Shown one piece after another: positions 31,494-42,049 of a DNA stretch of 64,000 bases. The translations under genes were made by a program, and so were the position numbers. Under the pieces are notes generated by a model, which did not search any database, had not been told where the DNA came from, and saw nothing but the letters and a program-made list of their open reading frames with translations. The stretch's first letter is position 1; every line of letters starts with the position of its first letter. Origin of the DNA: Branchipolynoe longqiensis (lineage: Eukaryota; Annelida; Polychaeta; Phyllodocida; Polynoidae); the NCBI GenBank assembly GCA_030323885.1, contig CM059193.1:76329040-76393039 (forward strand), read 5' to 3'.

Positions 31494-32861
31494 ATCGGCT
31501 GTATGTGATTTACTGATCTCGTTAATAATGCTGGCAAAGAGTATTTCCGACGGGGCTCAAAACTGTTTTAACATCTGAAAAACATAAATGGAATCATGCT
31601 GATGACAATCATTTATATGGTCCATTTTAATTGGAGTATCTGGAATACAAATTTGACGTTCTGGAAGATCTGTAGTGAAGTCTATCACCAAGCTTCAGAC
31701 CTGAAAGAAAAGATAGCGTCATTAGTTTCGGTGTTCGGAGACCCTATATGATGAACCGAGAGTCAGCAAAAATACTTTCTGCTGAAGTGCCCACAATCAC
31801 CTCAGTATGCTTAAATCTCCCAAAACTAAGAAATCAGATCATCCATGATGAGGATACTTGCCGGTGTCCATCCGGAAGGCACATGAGTCAGAGTCAAACC
31901 CTAACTTGTCAACCGGAAGTGAAAACCTACACTTCCAGTTGCTTTGTAAGTGTCATAAATCAACTCAGCATACCTGAAAACCTACAAATCGACACTTCAA
32001 GTATGAAAATCGGTCAATAACTTCCAGAGATAAGTGAATGGTCAGTTGCGGGGGGGGTCTCAAAACAGAAATGACCCCCATGAAGGGGGGGGGGGGTCTG
32101 AAAATTTGGACCCCATCATTTTCTGTTAGCCTGAACCCTATTGAAGCCAGAACTGCAAAAAAAATCATTTTTAGCACAAAAATCCTATGGGAATACATAT
32201 CATACCGCACTATAAGTCCCACTCTCATTTGTTTGCATTTTTCTGGATGAAATCTCAATAGCGATTTTCCAGTCCAATTGTATGATCTGTCATGATCTTG
32301 CTGAAGTACAGTACAATCCTGCTCATCAAAAATGCCTCTAAATAGCTTCATATCGTCTGCAAAGAGACACGAGATTCTAACACCTGGGAAGGCAGATCAT
32401 TTATATAAATAACGAACAACAGAGGTCCAGGTACTGATCCCTGTGGAATCCCACTCAGAACACTCTGCCAATCCGAAAAGGACCGTTGTACCCTGACTCT
32501 TTGTTGTCTGTTTGTGGGAAATCCTTTTATCCAATGAAGTATGTTACCTTATATTCCATAGCTTTGGATTTTGCTCAGTAGGCTTCTGTATGGCACCTTG
32601 TCAAATGCCTTCCTAAAATTACAGTACATGACATTAACAACTTAGTTGATCTCCTCCCCCCCCCCCCCCCCCCCCCCCCCCCCCGCCCCACCAAAAAAGA
32701 TTTTTGTCGCTGAAAAGTTCGTTCTCGTTCATATGACTGATTATTTTTTCTCTGATAACTGATTCTGCCATCTTCACTACCACACCTGTGAGGCTCACTG
32801 GCTGATAATTTCCTGTCTTTTGTTTTGGATCCTTCTTGTAGATGGCTGAAATATCGGAAAG

Positions 32862-33358
32862 TTTGTTTGTTTTATGTCATAGCAACATCTACGGTTATAT
32901 CAGGCCCGGTACCGATGTGACAGTGCGCATTCCTGCCGACTTTATAGTGCTGCCCCACTGGGAGACCAGGTCGCCAGCACCATGACCTGATATCCCACTG
33001 TCACATTATCCTGACACTGAGCCAACCAGTCCTTGCCCTATCCTAATAATGGCTAGGAAGCGACAAGGATCAATTTTTAAGTCATTGGTTTGACTCAACC
33101 AGGGTTCAAAGCAATGGGTTCGAATCCCACGATCTACCAAAATGGGAGACATATGCTCAACTCATTCGGCCATCCCATGTGGTCCTGCTAACATAGCCTT
33201 CAGGTTCTCCAGTTCCCCCGACATGTTATCAATATCAGTGACAAGTGTAAATTTGTACGTCATTGGTTTGACTCGACCAGGGTTCGAACCCACGATCCCA
33301 TAGTCTACCAACACGGGAGACGGACGCTCTAACTCCTTCGGCCATCCCGTCTAGTTCT
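32862..33358 (-). mobile_element. SINE-A double copy in the LINE, 10-bp duplication
   Basis: A full SINE-A (32862-33185, extended head as at 16657) followed by GTCCTGCTAACATAGCC...GACATGTT and a second SINE-A head (33236-33355). The whole is flanked by TATCGGAAAG at 32852-32861 and 33359-33368, so both heads inserted as one unit. LINE coding resumes to the right. Confidence 0.85.
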
Positions 33359-33555
33359 TATCGGAAAGAGTGGCCTATGTGGCGGAAGCGTGTTTCCTCC
33401 AAAGAAATGTCAGAATGACCATATGTTTAACATCTAATAGTCAATGATAAATGTGCCCTAGAAGCATCGTCCCCTGATCCTTAACTTTGTATTACAACTT
33501 ACAAGTAAGTCTAGTATAACTAAAATATTACTTTCACGCTATGATCTATTTTCAG

Positions 33556-33674
33556 GACAACTGGATGCACTGACGTGTTATGCCTGCACATCAGAGATGG
33601 ATGGCTGCAGCAACCCTGGCCTTTTGGCATTCTTTACGTTAAAGAAATGTGAGATTTCGGTCGGCAGCTGCGTA
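33556..33674 (+). CDS. Ly6/uPAR-like protein, coding exon 2 (fingers 1-2)
   Basis: Acceptor TATTTTCAG ends at 33555. After the split arginine codon the frame reads QLDALTCYACTSEMDGC and then a lysine-cysteine pair (KKC) and GSCV. L-x-C-x-x-C near the start of the mature chain is the family signature. The exon gives cysteines 1 to 5 of ten. It ends in phase 0 at the donor GTAGGT (33675). 14.5 kb of repeats separate it from exon 1 and a LINE remnant lies about 125 bp upstream, but the splice signals and frame are intact. Confidence 0.8.
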
Positions 33675-33970
33675 GTAGGTCCTATTAGTTAAATATACTT
33701 TAATTTGATACCACAATTTATTGCTCATAAAGCTCATAATTTTGATACCTAATTGGTTTATGCTTTTACATTTTGTGTAAAAGCGATGGTTGAACAAAAA
33801 TGAACACTTTTCGCCATGACAATGGCCTATGTTGCCAACATGGTGTAAGGAAACCAAGCAATCATTATTTGATTCCACAATAACTAAGAGACGACAGTGG
33901 GGTATGGAACGAGCCGTGAACTCAGGCCAACTGTAAACACCTACTGTGCATTTTATTAAACAAAATGGCG
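33675..33970 (+). other. Intron start; SINE-like GGCCTATG-TGCC tail
   Basis: 33815-33870 (GACAATGGCCTATGTTGCCAACATGGTGTAAGGAAACCAAGCAATC) resembles 44165-44218 (GAATATGGCCTATGCTGCCGACACGGCGTAAAGAAACC followed by CAAT repeats), probably the 3' tail of another SINE or LINE. The rest is unassigned. Confidence 0.45.
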
Positions 33971-33974
33971 AAAA

Positions 33975-34069
33975 TGGTGGCCAAATGGGTAGAACGCAGG
34001 CTTCCCGTTCGGAAGGTTGGGAATTTGAATCCCAGCCGAGTCAAATCAATGCCATATCAGATCCGGACA
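33975..34069 (+). mobile_element. SINE-A head, cut by the Ngaro-like element
   Basis: GGTGGCCAAATGGGTAGAACGCAGGC with box-B-like GGAATTTGAATCCC and the following GAGTCAAATCAATGCC. It stops where the retroelement terminal repeat begins. Confidence 0.6.
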
Positions 34070-34472
34070 GAGGAAGCCCGAGACGGAAGTGGGAGTAAGA
34101 GGGAGGGTTTATTCAAGGAAACACGCTCAGGTAAACAATCGGGGTAGTACATAGGAGGCAATGTTCTTGTTCAGGTCAGTCGACCTCGTCCACGTCCGCA
34201 GAGGGGCCCGGAAGGACCTGAGAGGAGGTGGGCCCGGGAGCCGACCCCCATGCAGTGGGCTACAAAAAGAGGGTGGGTGGATGCGGTAAATCCATGGACG
34301 TGAGAGTCTGGACCCCGAATGCAGGTCAGAGGGGAGGTGGGAAGGATTGGAGGTTCGGTGTGGGCCCGCAATGTGGCATCTCGGGCTTCCCGCCGGATCA
34401 ACCACAATTCGGAATTATGAGCCGAACCGGTCAGAGGAAGCCAGAGACGGAAGTGGGAGTAAGAGGGAGGGT

Positions 34473-35500
34473 TTATTCAAGGAAACAGGTACAGGTAAAC
34501 AATCGGGGTAGTACATAGGAGGCAATGTTCTTGTCCTGGTCAGTCGACCTCGTCCACGTCCGCAGAGGGGCCTGGAAGGACCTGGGAGGAAGTAGGCCCA
34601 GGAGCCGACCCAAAGCATAAGGCCAAGGCTCTCGGGGCACCCGCAGGCACCTGGCGGGGCACATATGCGTGCACTGCATCAGACTCCCAGGTCCCCTGGG
34701 CCATGATGGCGGAAAGGTCCACCCCCTCGAGGCGCAAGCCTGCGCCACACCTCGGCGCAACCCATGCAAGGTGAAGTCGGAGGCACGTCGGCCGCGCCGA
34801 GGGTGGCCCGCAGGAGGTGGGTGACATCCACGGGGTGAGGCGGGTGCTGACGCGGGCGAGGAACGCCGGGGCGTCACCTGGCGCAAGCACGAGGTCCACG
34901 GCGTGCCACCAAGGGCGATCCGGCAAGGGAGGGCACGAAGATCGAGACGGCCTGCGCCGGGGCGCGGATGGTCTTGGATGATGTGATGCGGAGGCGCATG
35001 CCGCCAGGAGCCGGCTGGACGTCATCCCTGCGCAAGGTGAGGCCCCCCCCCCCCCCCATGGGGCGTGTGAGGGGGACAGGAAGCTGAAGAGGGCGATGAT
35101 GGTTGCCGCCCAAGGGGCAACCCCGAGGTGCCCCTGGGCGCGCATGTGCCTGTAGATGAGGGGCAGCATGTCCGGGGTGATGGCGGGGGGGCCGCGAAGA
35201 GCCATTCGCCGCCCCACCTGACCCTAGCCGCGAAGGGGGGCGTCGAAGGGCGCGACGTCTCCCCCGGCCTCCCAGACCCAGGAGGGAACCCCGGAGAAGG
35301 CGTTGGCCACGGAGTCGGGGGGGCAGCAAGCGGTGAAGGTGAGCGATGAATTGGCCGACGTCATATGGGGCGGGGGCCAGGTGGTCGACACACCGCTCGA
35401 CGGCGAACTCCAAGTAGCGCCTGGCATGTCGATCGCGGTTGCGCCAGGTCCTGGGCGCGAGGGCGGCACGGTGGAGCGTTATCAAGTGCTCGTGCACACG
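34473..35500 (-). pseudogene. Ngaro-like tyrosine recombinase
   Basis: N-terminal core-binding part: LAPRTWRNRDRHARRYLEFA and YDVGQFIAHLHRLLPP. Then, in shifted frames, HLGVAPWAATIIALFSF, LRRDDVQPAPGGMRLRI with SSKTIRAPAQAVSIFVP, the HGLRRG (H-x-x-R) box near 34750 and HAYV with the catalytic tyrosine near 34660. The copy at 62853-63609 is the open-frame counterpart for the N-terminal two thirds. Frameshifts, one at a poly-C (35043-35057), separate the boxes, so no active enzyme. Confidence 0.8.
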
Positions 35501-35524
35501 CGGGCCGGGCCGTATTCTGCAATG

Positions 35525-36330
35525 TCAAAGGTCATGGGTGAAGATATCTGGCGAATGGCGCACACTCAACCGACAAAGACCCCTAATACGGCACTCTTTA
35601 CGGTCTATATCAAGGGCGACTGGGGAGTAGTGCGAGCGGCTGAGGGCATCCGCGGGCACCAGGTCGACGCCGGGCTTGTGCTGGACGGTGATCTCGAAGG
35701 ACCCAAGGGCCGCGAGCAGCCATATCTCCTGGGCGCACGCGCCAAGGGTTGTGTCGACGGTGCGTCCAAACTCGAGGGCGCTGGCAGAGGCCGCATTGTC
35801 AGTATTTATGATGAGCTCGTACCCCCCCGGAGCATCGGGCCCAAGGGTGCGGACTGTGAGGACCAGGTTCACGGCCTCGAGTTTGTGAATGGAGGGGTAC
35901 GCCACCATCATCTCCTGGTCGTAAGCCTCGGAGAAGCAGGCACTGGTCGAGAAGGCACGGCCGCCGGTCAGGCAGGAGTCGCATTCGACGACCCACCGCG
36001 GGCGCACGATCAGGGGAAGGAGTCAGACGCCGTTGCCGGCCGCCGCGAAGTCACGGAACCACCTGAGCTCCGGGTCGATGTCCGCGGCGTCCGTGGCGGG
36101 GGCCACTCGGAGGCTCCAGAGGATCCGAGCCATGAACTTGTGCGCCGATGTTATGCATGAGCTCACGTGTGCGAGGCGGCCGACGAGCCTCTGGAGGGCT
36201 TTCCTGGTCAAGGTGGGGTGGACGAGCCAGCGCTCGCACTCCCCCGATGACCTCTTCCATCTTCTGGTCGGGGATGCGGAGGACCATGGCCTCTGTATCG
36301 AAGTCAATGCCCAGCCGCTGGAGGGCAGCA
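35525..36330 (-). pseudogene. Ngaro-like RNase H region
   Basis: From 36007 the frame has VECDSCLTGG (first catalytic Asp), AYDQEMMVAYPSIHKLEAVN, LIINTDNAASASAL (Asp box) and VDLVPADALSR (ADxLSR box). The upstream connection (36331-36023) is in other frames: QRLVGRLAHVSSC, HKFMARIL. The typical DIRS-order RNase H motifs are all present but split. Confidence 0.75.
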
Positions 36331-36900
36331 CTTGTCGGGGGCGAGCGCGAGCCCGAGGGAGGCGCAGATCTCCCGGAGGGCGTCGAACGCTCGCATCGCG
36401 TCAAGGAAGGATGCCTCGGACCCGATGAAGTCGTCCACATAGACGGTCATGTAGAATCCGCGGCGCCCCATGATCCAGGCCACTGCGGCGGTGACTCTTA
36501 CGCAGGCCGCGCCCGAGGTCCTGCATCTGAAGGGCAGGGCTATGTCGAGGTAGGTACGGCAGTCGACCGTGATGCCGAACAGCGGGGTGGAGAGGGGGTC
36601 AGCCCGAAGCTGCCGGTAAGCGCTGGAGACGTCGGCCGACCAGCAGAACGCGCCCCCTTCCCTCCACGACGCTGCGTCGGCCCAGGTCGGCCGTGGACGG
36701 AAGTCTGTAGGTGTGTGGGCGCCCACGGTATTCCCTTCTTGGGATGCCGGCGTTCACGCTGCGGCCCGGGGGGGAAGGACAAGTCGACTATGACTCGGCG
36801 CTTCCCCGGGGTGGACTTGGGCCACGTCATGATGGGGCTACACTGAGCCCAGGGGGTGAACAACGGCGCCGAGGAGCGGCAGAGCTCTTCTTCCGCATAG
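36304..36900 (-). pseudogene. Ngaro-like reverse transcriptase
   Basis: Starts with SPIMTWPKSTPGKRRVIVDLS (about 36840-36780), changes frame, then WSADVSSAYRQLRADPLSTP and the catalytic YVDDF (36427-36441) followed by SEASFLDAMRAFDALREICA. These are RT motifs of the DIRS order: SxAYRxL and YVDD. At least one frameshift near 36730. Confidence 0.8.
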
Positions 36901-37051
36901 TCCGTGACGTGGTGCGTGTAGTCGGGGTCCTCGCAATGGTTCCTATATGTGGGAGTCAGTGGCCCGGCCGCCGTGTAGTTCGCCGGGAACCCAACGGGGG
37001 AAGGGCCGTAGGCAGGCGCCGCCGGGAGGGAGTGCTGAATGTCAATGTCAA

Positions 37052-37884
37052 TTACTTCCTCGACCGGCTCGTTGGTGCCAAGGCCGGGGGCGGGGTTCCC
37101 CCCCCCCCCCCCCGAGTCACGTCGCACAGCAGACAGGAGGCGACGGGGTCCTGGGCCGACGGGGTGGAGCATCTGCCAGGGGGCCGGAGGATCTCCGCGA
37201 AGCTGGCGTAGCACGGCGTGGAGAGGGCCCCCGCGAGGGCCGGGCCAACCGGGAGTCGGGGTGGCGTGACCGCCGGGGCCGTGTGTGTTTCGTTTGTGTT
37301 TACGTCGGTAGTTGTCGGCGTCTCTGCTAGGTGGCACCAGCGGTTCGGCGTGACGTCATCAGGAGGGGGAATCCCCCACGGCTGGGCCATACCTGTGACA
37401 GTGTTGGTGGTAAATATCTCCTCGGAATATCGTCTCACCACTGGCCAAGCCAAGGAGCAGTTATCTTGGGCGACCATCTCCTTATGGGCGGATAGAGCCT
37501 CCAAACCGTAGTTGTCCTCGTCGTGTTGTCGGCGGCGCATGGCGTGCCGCCCGGGCGCGTGCACGGCGTCTCGGTGCCGGGGGTGGTGTGGGGGGAGGGC
37601 GAGGACCATGGGCTGGGCGGGCTCCGGTCGGCGCTGATGGCGGGGTATGAGCCGGTGCGGGCCCTGACGTGGGCAGCCGATGGTGACAGCGGGGAGAATG
37701 AGCGTGCCCGGGTGGGGCGAGATAGCTCAGTGGCTGAAGGCCGGGGCCTGGTCAGCGGGTTGTGTGGTGTTGATGGGGCCCGGCGGCGTGCCGTCGCAGG
37801 GGCCGCCGTGGCAGCGGTGGTGGCTTCGGTCTTAAATCCATGGACGTGAGAGTCTGGAGCCCGAATGGGGGGTGCTAGCCACAC
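37052..37884 (-). pseudogene. Ngaro-like gag-like ORF
   Basis: Low-complexity Pro/Ala/Arg-rich region followed by an extended hydrophilic stretch (ALSAHKEMVAQDNCSLAWPV, SEEIFTTNTVTGMAQPWGIP). A poly-G run at 37097-37112 (C on +) coincides with a frame change. The 5' part runs over the A1 repeat. No zinc knuckle seen. The gag assignment rests on position before the RT. Confidence 0.4.
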
Positions 37885-38009
37885 TCAGTAGAGTGCAGCC
37901 CGGTGGCTAGCATGCCGGCACCTAGTGCAGTTCAGTGTAACTGCGTAGGTGTGCGGCGTAGTGTCTGCCGCCATCGCATGGTAGTGGAGCTCATTAACAG
38001 ATTACTACA
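37868..38009 (-). mobile_element. 3' LTR of a Gypsy-like element, cut by the Ngaro-like element
   Basis: On the minus strand a purine tract (GGGGGGCGGGGGAAAG, 38025-38010) is followed by TGTAGTAATCTGTTAATGAG, the expected PPT-then-TG LTR start. About 142 bp remain before A1 of the Ngaro-like element. The 5' LTR is not in the window, so the LTR call rests on PPT, TG start and position after integrase. Confidence 0.55.
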
Positions 38010-39140
38010 CTTTCCCCCGCCCCCCTAGAGTCTCCCCGGTCGCAGTAGGCGAACCGATGAGAATCAAAAATGACAGAAGGCACGTGTGGCCGTCAACACC
38101 CAATAAAAAATAGACTGCCGTGCGTCTGATTATTTAATGACGTTACCGTATACTCGCGAAAAAGGTATCCGCTACCGAATATTTGCATCCACTTTCTCCC
38201 CCGTCAGTACGTCGAGTACGAAAAGAGTTCCTAGATTAGTAGTCTGGAATAAATTTTCATGATCTGAGAATTCATTATGATTATTACGGTAGTACAAGAA
38301 TCAAGGTTCTGTGTTATGTGGTTTTGGTCCTCCACGGATCCATAGAGTAAGATTTTTGGAACCAGAACAGTCAATACATTCTCAATGATGGGTACCAAAC
38401 AAAAGCATGCAACATCTTTGATTTCTTGCATTCGTCTCCGCATTCAGAGTATCACTTCTTAAACCTGCTTAGTCTACCCCGAAAATGAATCCAGAGCTCA
38501 AAAGTATTAACAGAGCTTTACGGTGTACAGTTTTAGCAAACCAGAGCATTTCCGTCATTCGTGTGACAGTCCAGAGCTTTTCCAGTACAGTTTCAGCTCG
38601 CTCAGCTGAGTAAGACCTTGTGTCTGCCACATTACGTAATACGCCAAGTGGACGCCTGCACTCGCCCTAGCTACAATTAGCCTAGATAAATAGAAAGTCA
38701 ATGAGAAAGAATTGATCTGTTATTTTTTAGTGTGACATCTCGTCCACCACCGGTGTACGTTTTTCAGTCTATGTCACCATAGATTAACAAGATTAATTAG
38801 TACATGGATGTACACAACAATGTCTATACAAATCCTACCATGTTCATACCATTTTTTCCATTTGATACAAATCATCCATCCTGAAATGTAAGCAGAAGCA
38901 TTCGTAAGTAAAAGTGTCAATAATCTCCATCTCCAACATGCCTGTAATTCTATTGAATTAGTAACATATATTAGTGGCGCAACTTACGTTACTACTCATC
39001 ATTTATGGCACAAGTTTAGTTAGGAATATAAATATTTCTTATGACTAAACCTCGCAAACCCTGTCAATCAGTTTTAAAGCTGTTGACTTGCACTATTTTT
39101 AGTTCATGCTTCGTATTAGCGCAATGGTTAGATATGGCGC
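38010..39140 (-). other. 3' region of the Gypsy-like element, non-coding
   Basis: Between integrase and the purine tract. One short open frame (38231-38443) has no recognisable domain. AT-rich elsewhere. Confidence 0.4.
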
Positions 39141-39142
39141 AA

Positions 39143-40445
39143 TCATTCCCAATTAGTGGCGCAAAACAATTCAATTTTTTTCTTGGCTGAGCCAAAGCAC
39201 TCTGCTCGATCGTTCTTAGGCCCTAACACGGTCACTACTGAACCCCGTGATCTAACTACTATGTATCCTGGATCGTATTTCCTCTCCAAAGGTCCAGATT
39301 CATTGACTAATAAAACATTATCACCCGGAGTTAATTTAATTGCATTCGCCTTATCTAGACGAGCAATATTATATTTTCGACTTTCCCATCGATTATCGAC
39401 TGCCTTACTTAAAGTAATAGACAAATCATCTATTCCATAAGCTAAGTTCGAATCCGTTGTACCTGTAGATCGATACAGTAAAGATCTATGCTTCGTACCT
39501 GGATGTCTACCATAAGTTAGAAAGAAAGATGAAAAACCTGTACTATCAGAAGGTACAGTGCAATACGCATATATCACATCAGTTAAAGAACTTTCCTATA
39601 AACTAGCACGAGAATTTACCAATTTCCTCAAAATGCTTTTTAGTGTTCTATGGTGACGTACCATTCCATTAGACTGTATGATATGGTGTTGTATGTCTTA
39701 CTTCTACTCCAAGTTCTTTAAAATGATCCATAATCATTCTATTTTTAAATTCCAACCCATTATCAGAAATAAACATGCAAGGACTTGAATGGTGAGGAAT
39801 ATAATCATTGAATATATAATCATGAACCCCTTTCGATAACTTATCTGGCAATGACTTATATTCTACCCAACCACTACAGTGATCAATTATAGACAATAAA
39901 TATCTATTTCCACTAGTACTAACTGGGTAAGGACCAGAAAGGTCTGCAGCAATTACAATACCAGGTGCAACCGGTAAAGGCATCGACTGTGGATATGCAT
40001 GTGTGCATCTGCTACAGTTAACTACACAATTAGGACAATTGGCAATTACTTTGTGGACATCTGCAGCTATACTAGGCTAATGAAAATGTTCCTGTAATCG
40101 TCTCAGTGTTTTAGACATAGCCATATGACCTAGCTATTTTAATTACAGAATTCCTGTTTTTTTTCGGCAAGACTAGTCTTTTCGCGATGGAGTTATGATA
40201 GAATAGAGATTATCCATGAGTAAATAATTCTTTTCTTCATTCTCCCCTAACGTATATTCCGGCATTTTCTTCTGCTCATTCAAGGCTTCATCAAATGGCA
40301 GTTTATAGTGCTCAAATGGAATTGCCTGTTCTGCCAAAATAGAATCAAATGTTTTTTGCTGGGAGAGAGGAGAATTGTTCATACACCAGAAGTGGAACTC
40401 CCTCAACAGTATGAAGCAATTGCTATAAGGCAGTAGTCGATACAT
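39143..40445 (-). pseudogene. Gypsy-like integrase (copy E)
   Basis: Read leftward from about 40150: GHMAMSKTLRRLQEHFH with CPNC (HHCC zinc finger), IVIAADLSGPYPVSTSGN (first Asp), ISDNGLEFKN (second Asp), a region around 39690-39650 with SNGMVRHHRTLKSILRKL where the catalytic Glu should be and is not clear, then the C-terminal part PSDSTGFSSFFLTYGRHPGT and KLTPGDNVLLVNESG. Upstream 40445-40173 has no domain I can name. Stops and frame changes; dead. The family is distinct from Gypsy A-D at 50-62 kb. Confidence 0.75.
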
Positions 40446-41062
40446 ACGCTGTCATTCGTGAACACAAAGGGGTACTTTTGGCAGTCACGGCCATTGCACC
40501 TATAGCCAACAGGATGTTGGCTGAGAATAAATTCTCATCGCTGTGCGAGAGGAATGGAGGAATTGCACTGCTGGCGGCAACGAGCAACTTCCTTTCCTAC
40601 AGACATTTCGAAAACGTCTTCAAGGCGGTCTGCACGGATGCAGGCTAGGAGGTGACCAGATCAAAGGAGGTCATTGACAACAACGGGAAGGAATATACCT
40701 TATTCCTTGCCCCTAAGCCCATTAAGGGAAAGCCACTGGACAAAACTAAGATGTTTGGTGGACAACTCCAACACTTGTTCAAACAAGTGGAGACTGGTTC
40801 CAAGTGTGGAAACCATATGGAAATGGACAAAAAGAGAATTCCGCAGACACAAATTCTACCCGCTTCAAGAAGACGAGGCAGGATTTTCGAAAGCATTGAA
40901 CCGGACAATGAGGAGTCCGGACAACGAAGAGGCCGGTTCAGAACAAGTTTCAACTTCCAGGCAAGAGGGGAGGGGCCCAAAGGCAGTCATTTGGCTGGAA
41001 CGACGGGAACAGAGCCTTCAAGAGGACTTCAATGCACCGAAGCCATTCCCCCGCCCAAGTAA
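40437..41062 (+). pseudogene. DIRS1-like gag-like ORF
   Basis: One frame with a stop at about 40648: IREHKGVLLAVTAIAPIANR, ATSNFLSYRHFENVFKAV, then a Lys/Arg-rich end (RRRGRIFESIEPDNEESGQR, PAS... basic). No zinc knuckle. Assignment by position. Confidence 0.45.
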
Positions 41063-41071
41063 CAAATAGAG

Positions 41072-41780
41072 GTGGCTATGCAAACACTAGTAAGCATTGT
41101 TCAGGCTGGTAACCTCAATAATTGCCTACCGGAATGGAATAATTTAGCTATCCTTAGTCTAGCGGAAGGTGTAAGATTACCCTTGATAGAGGAGCCTATT
41201 CAAGTTAGCGTACCTTTCCCTTACCAATTTCACGGTTCAGGACGCGAGGCATTAGATAAACAGGTAATTAATTTGTGAAAAATCCTAGAACCATCACTAC
41301 ATGTAGCTGGGGAATTCATATCTAATATTTTCTTGAGACCCAAACCAATTGGGGACGTAAGACTAATTTTAGATCTAACATTATTCAACAAATTTGTAGA
41401 ATACAAACATTTAAAGATGTTTTCATTAGACACAGCTAGAGACTTAGTAACACAAGGCTCTTGGCTAGCCAGTGTGGAGCTCAGAGATGCATACTATACA
41501 GTACCAATCTATAAATCTGATTGTAAATATCTCAGGTTTAGCTGGAATGACCATGATTTTCACAAGGTTACTTAAACCAATATTTTCACAGGTGTCTAGG
41601 GAAGGACATATTAGGTTTCCATATATAGATGACTCATTTATTGTGGCACAAACACAACAACAATGCCAAACAGCAGTAGACAAGTTATGTGAGGCATTTA
41701 AAGAATTAGGGTTCTACATACATGAAACTAAATCAGAATTAACGCCAACAAAGAAGTTAGTTTCTGGGATTCTTTGACAC
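41072..41780 (+). pseudogene. DIRS1-like reverse transcriptase
   Basis: RPKPIGDVRLILDLTLFNKF, LASVELRDAYYTVPI (the V-E-L-R-D-A-Y-Y box with catalytic Asp), RFPYIDDSFIVAQ (YIDD, about 41618-41650), TKSELTPTKKLVSGIL. About 100 bp around 41570 lacks part of the fingers-palm sequence, and frames change there and at 41278. Confidence 0.8.
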
Positions 41781-42049
41781 CACAGAAATGACCGTTTGAT
41801 TAACAGAAGAAAAAGTTGATAAATTTACAACAGCAAACCAATTATTACAATTGAACAAACCAAAAGATACGACAAGTCGCAATACTGGTAGGAATCATGA
41901 TAGCATATGCACCAGCTATCCTTTATGGTAAGGCTCATATCAAATCGCTAGAAATAGATAAGAACTTGGCGTTGGCTTCCACAAAAGGTAATTTTGAACG
42001 TCACAAGACGATTTCGCCAGAAGGTCAAAAAGATATGTGGTGGTTGTCA

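Larger units (their letters stand above)
28640..32216 (-). mobile_element. TIR-bounded element carrying a CXC-domain gene
   Basis: Long inverted repeats: 28661-28815 (TATTGACCGATTTTCATACTTGAAG..., TCAGGTAAGCTGAGTTGATTT..., ATCCTCACCATGTATGATC) faces 31833-32018, which carries the same string on the minus strand. Outermost CTAATAGTGTGGTATG (28640) and the complement of CTTATAGTGCGGTATG (ending 32216) extend the pairing, with about 190 bp extra on the right. The flanks TCC (28637-28639) and TCC (32217-32219) are a candidate 3-bp duplication; joining the flanks restores continuous LINE sequence. Cargo: decayed CXC-domain gene on the minus strand. Superfamily unknown. Confidence 0.7.
27640..33430 (-). 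pseudogene. CR1-like LINE reverse transcriptase, broken by three insertions
   Basis: Read from 33430 leftward: WRKHASATEATLS-like and IYKKDPKQKTGNYQPVSLT (33430-32770), DFRKAFDKVPY-like and SGIPQGSVPGPLLFVIYIND (about 32620-32380), FADDMKLF (catalytic FADD box, about 32355-32330), then, beyond an insertion, EKDIGVI, ATRMIPGLGVMSYEDHLRRLKL (28410-28300 region) and, beyond a SINE, EAIERRLDRHWRGHPQLYDF with a stop near 27640. This is the order of a CR1/jockey-group RT. Frameshifts, stops and insertions at 27841-28113, 28640-32216 and 32862-33358 make it dead. A poly-C run at about 32658-32684 also breaks it. No endonuclease part seen. The catalytic box has the expected FADD. Confidence 0.8.
34070..37866 (-). 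mobile_element. Ngaro/PAT-like tyrosine-recombinase retroelement
   Basis: Split direct repeats on the minus strand: A1 (37866-37833, TTCGGG-TCCAGACTCTCACG), ORFs, B1 (34612-34420), A2 (34419-34256, containing the A1 sequence) and B2 (34255-34070, matching B1). A1-ORFs-B1-A2-B2 is the arrangement of Ngaro and PAT members of the DIRS order, which insert by a tyrosine recombinase and make no target duplication. The coding order is gag-like, RT, RNase H, recombinase. GC-rich and distinct in composition from the surroundings. Frameshifts in every ORF. Confidence 0.85.

Noticed and set aside
33556..33674. Secreted three-finger toxin gene
   Set aside because: The last exon encodes a hydrophobic GPI-anchor-type tail, which fits membrane-attached Ly6 proteins and not secreted toxins.
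35128..37849. Several long plus-strand open frames (up to 285 residues)
   Set aside because: Antisense shadows of the GC-rich Ngaro-like element, whose RT, RNase H and recombinase motifs are on the minus strand.
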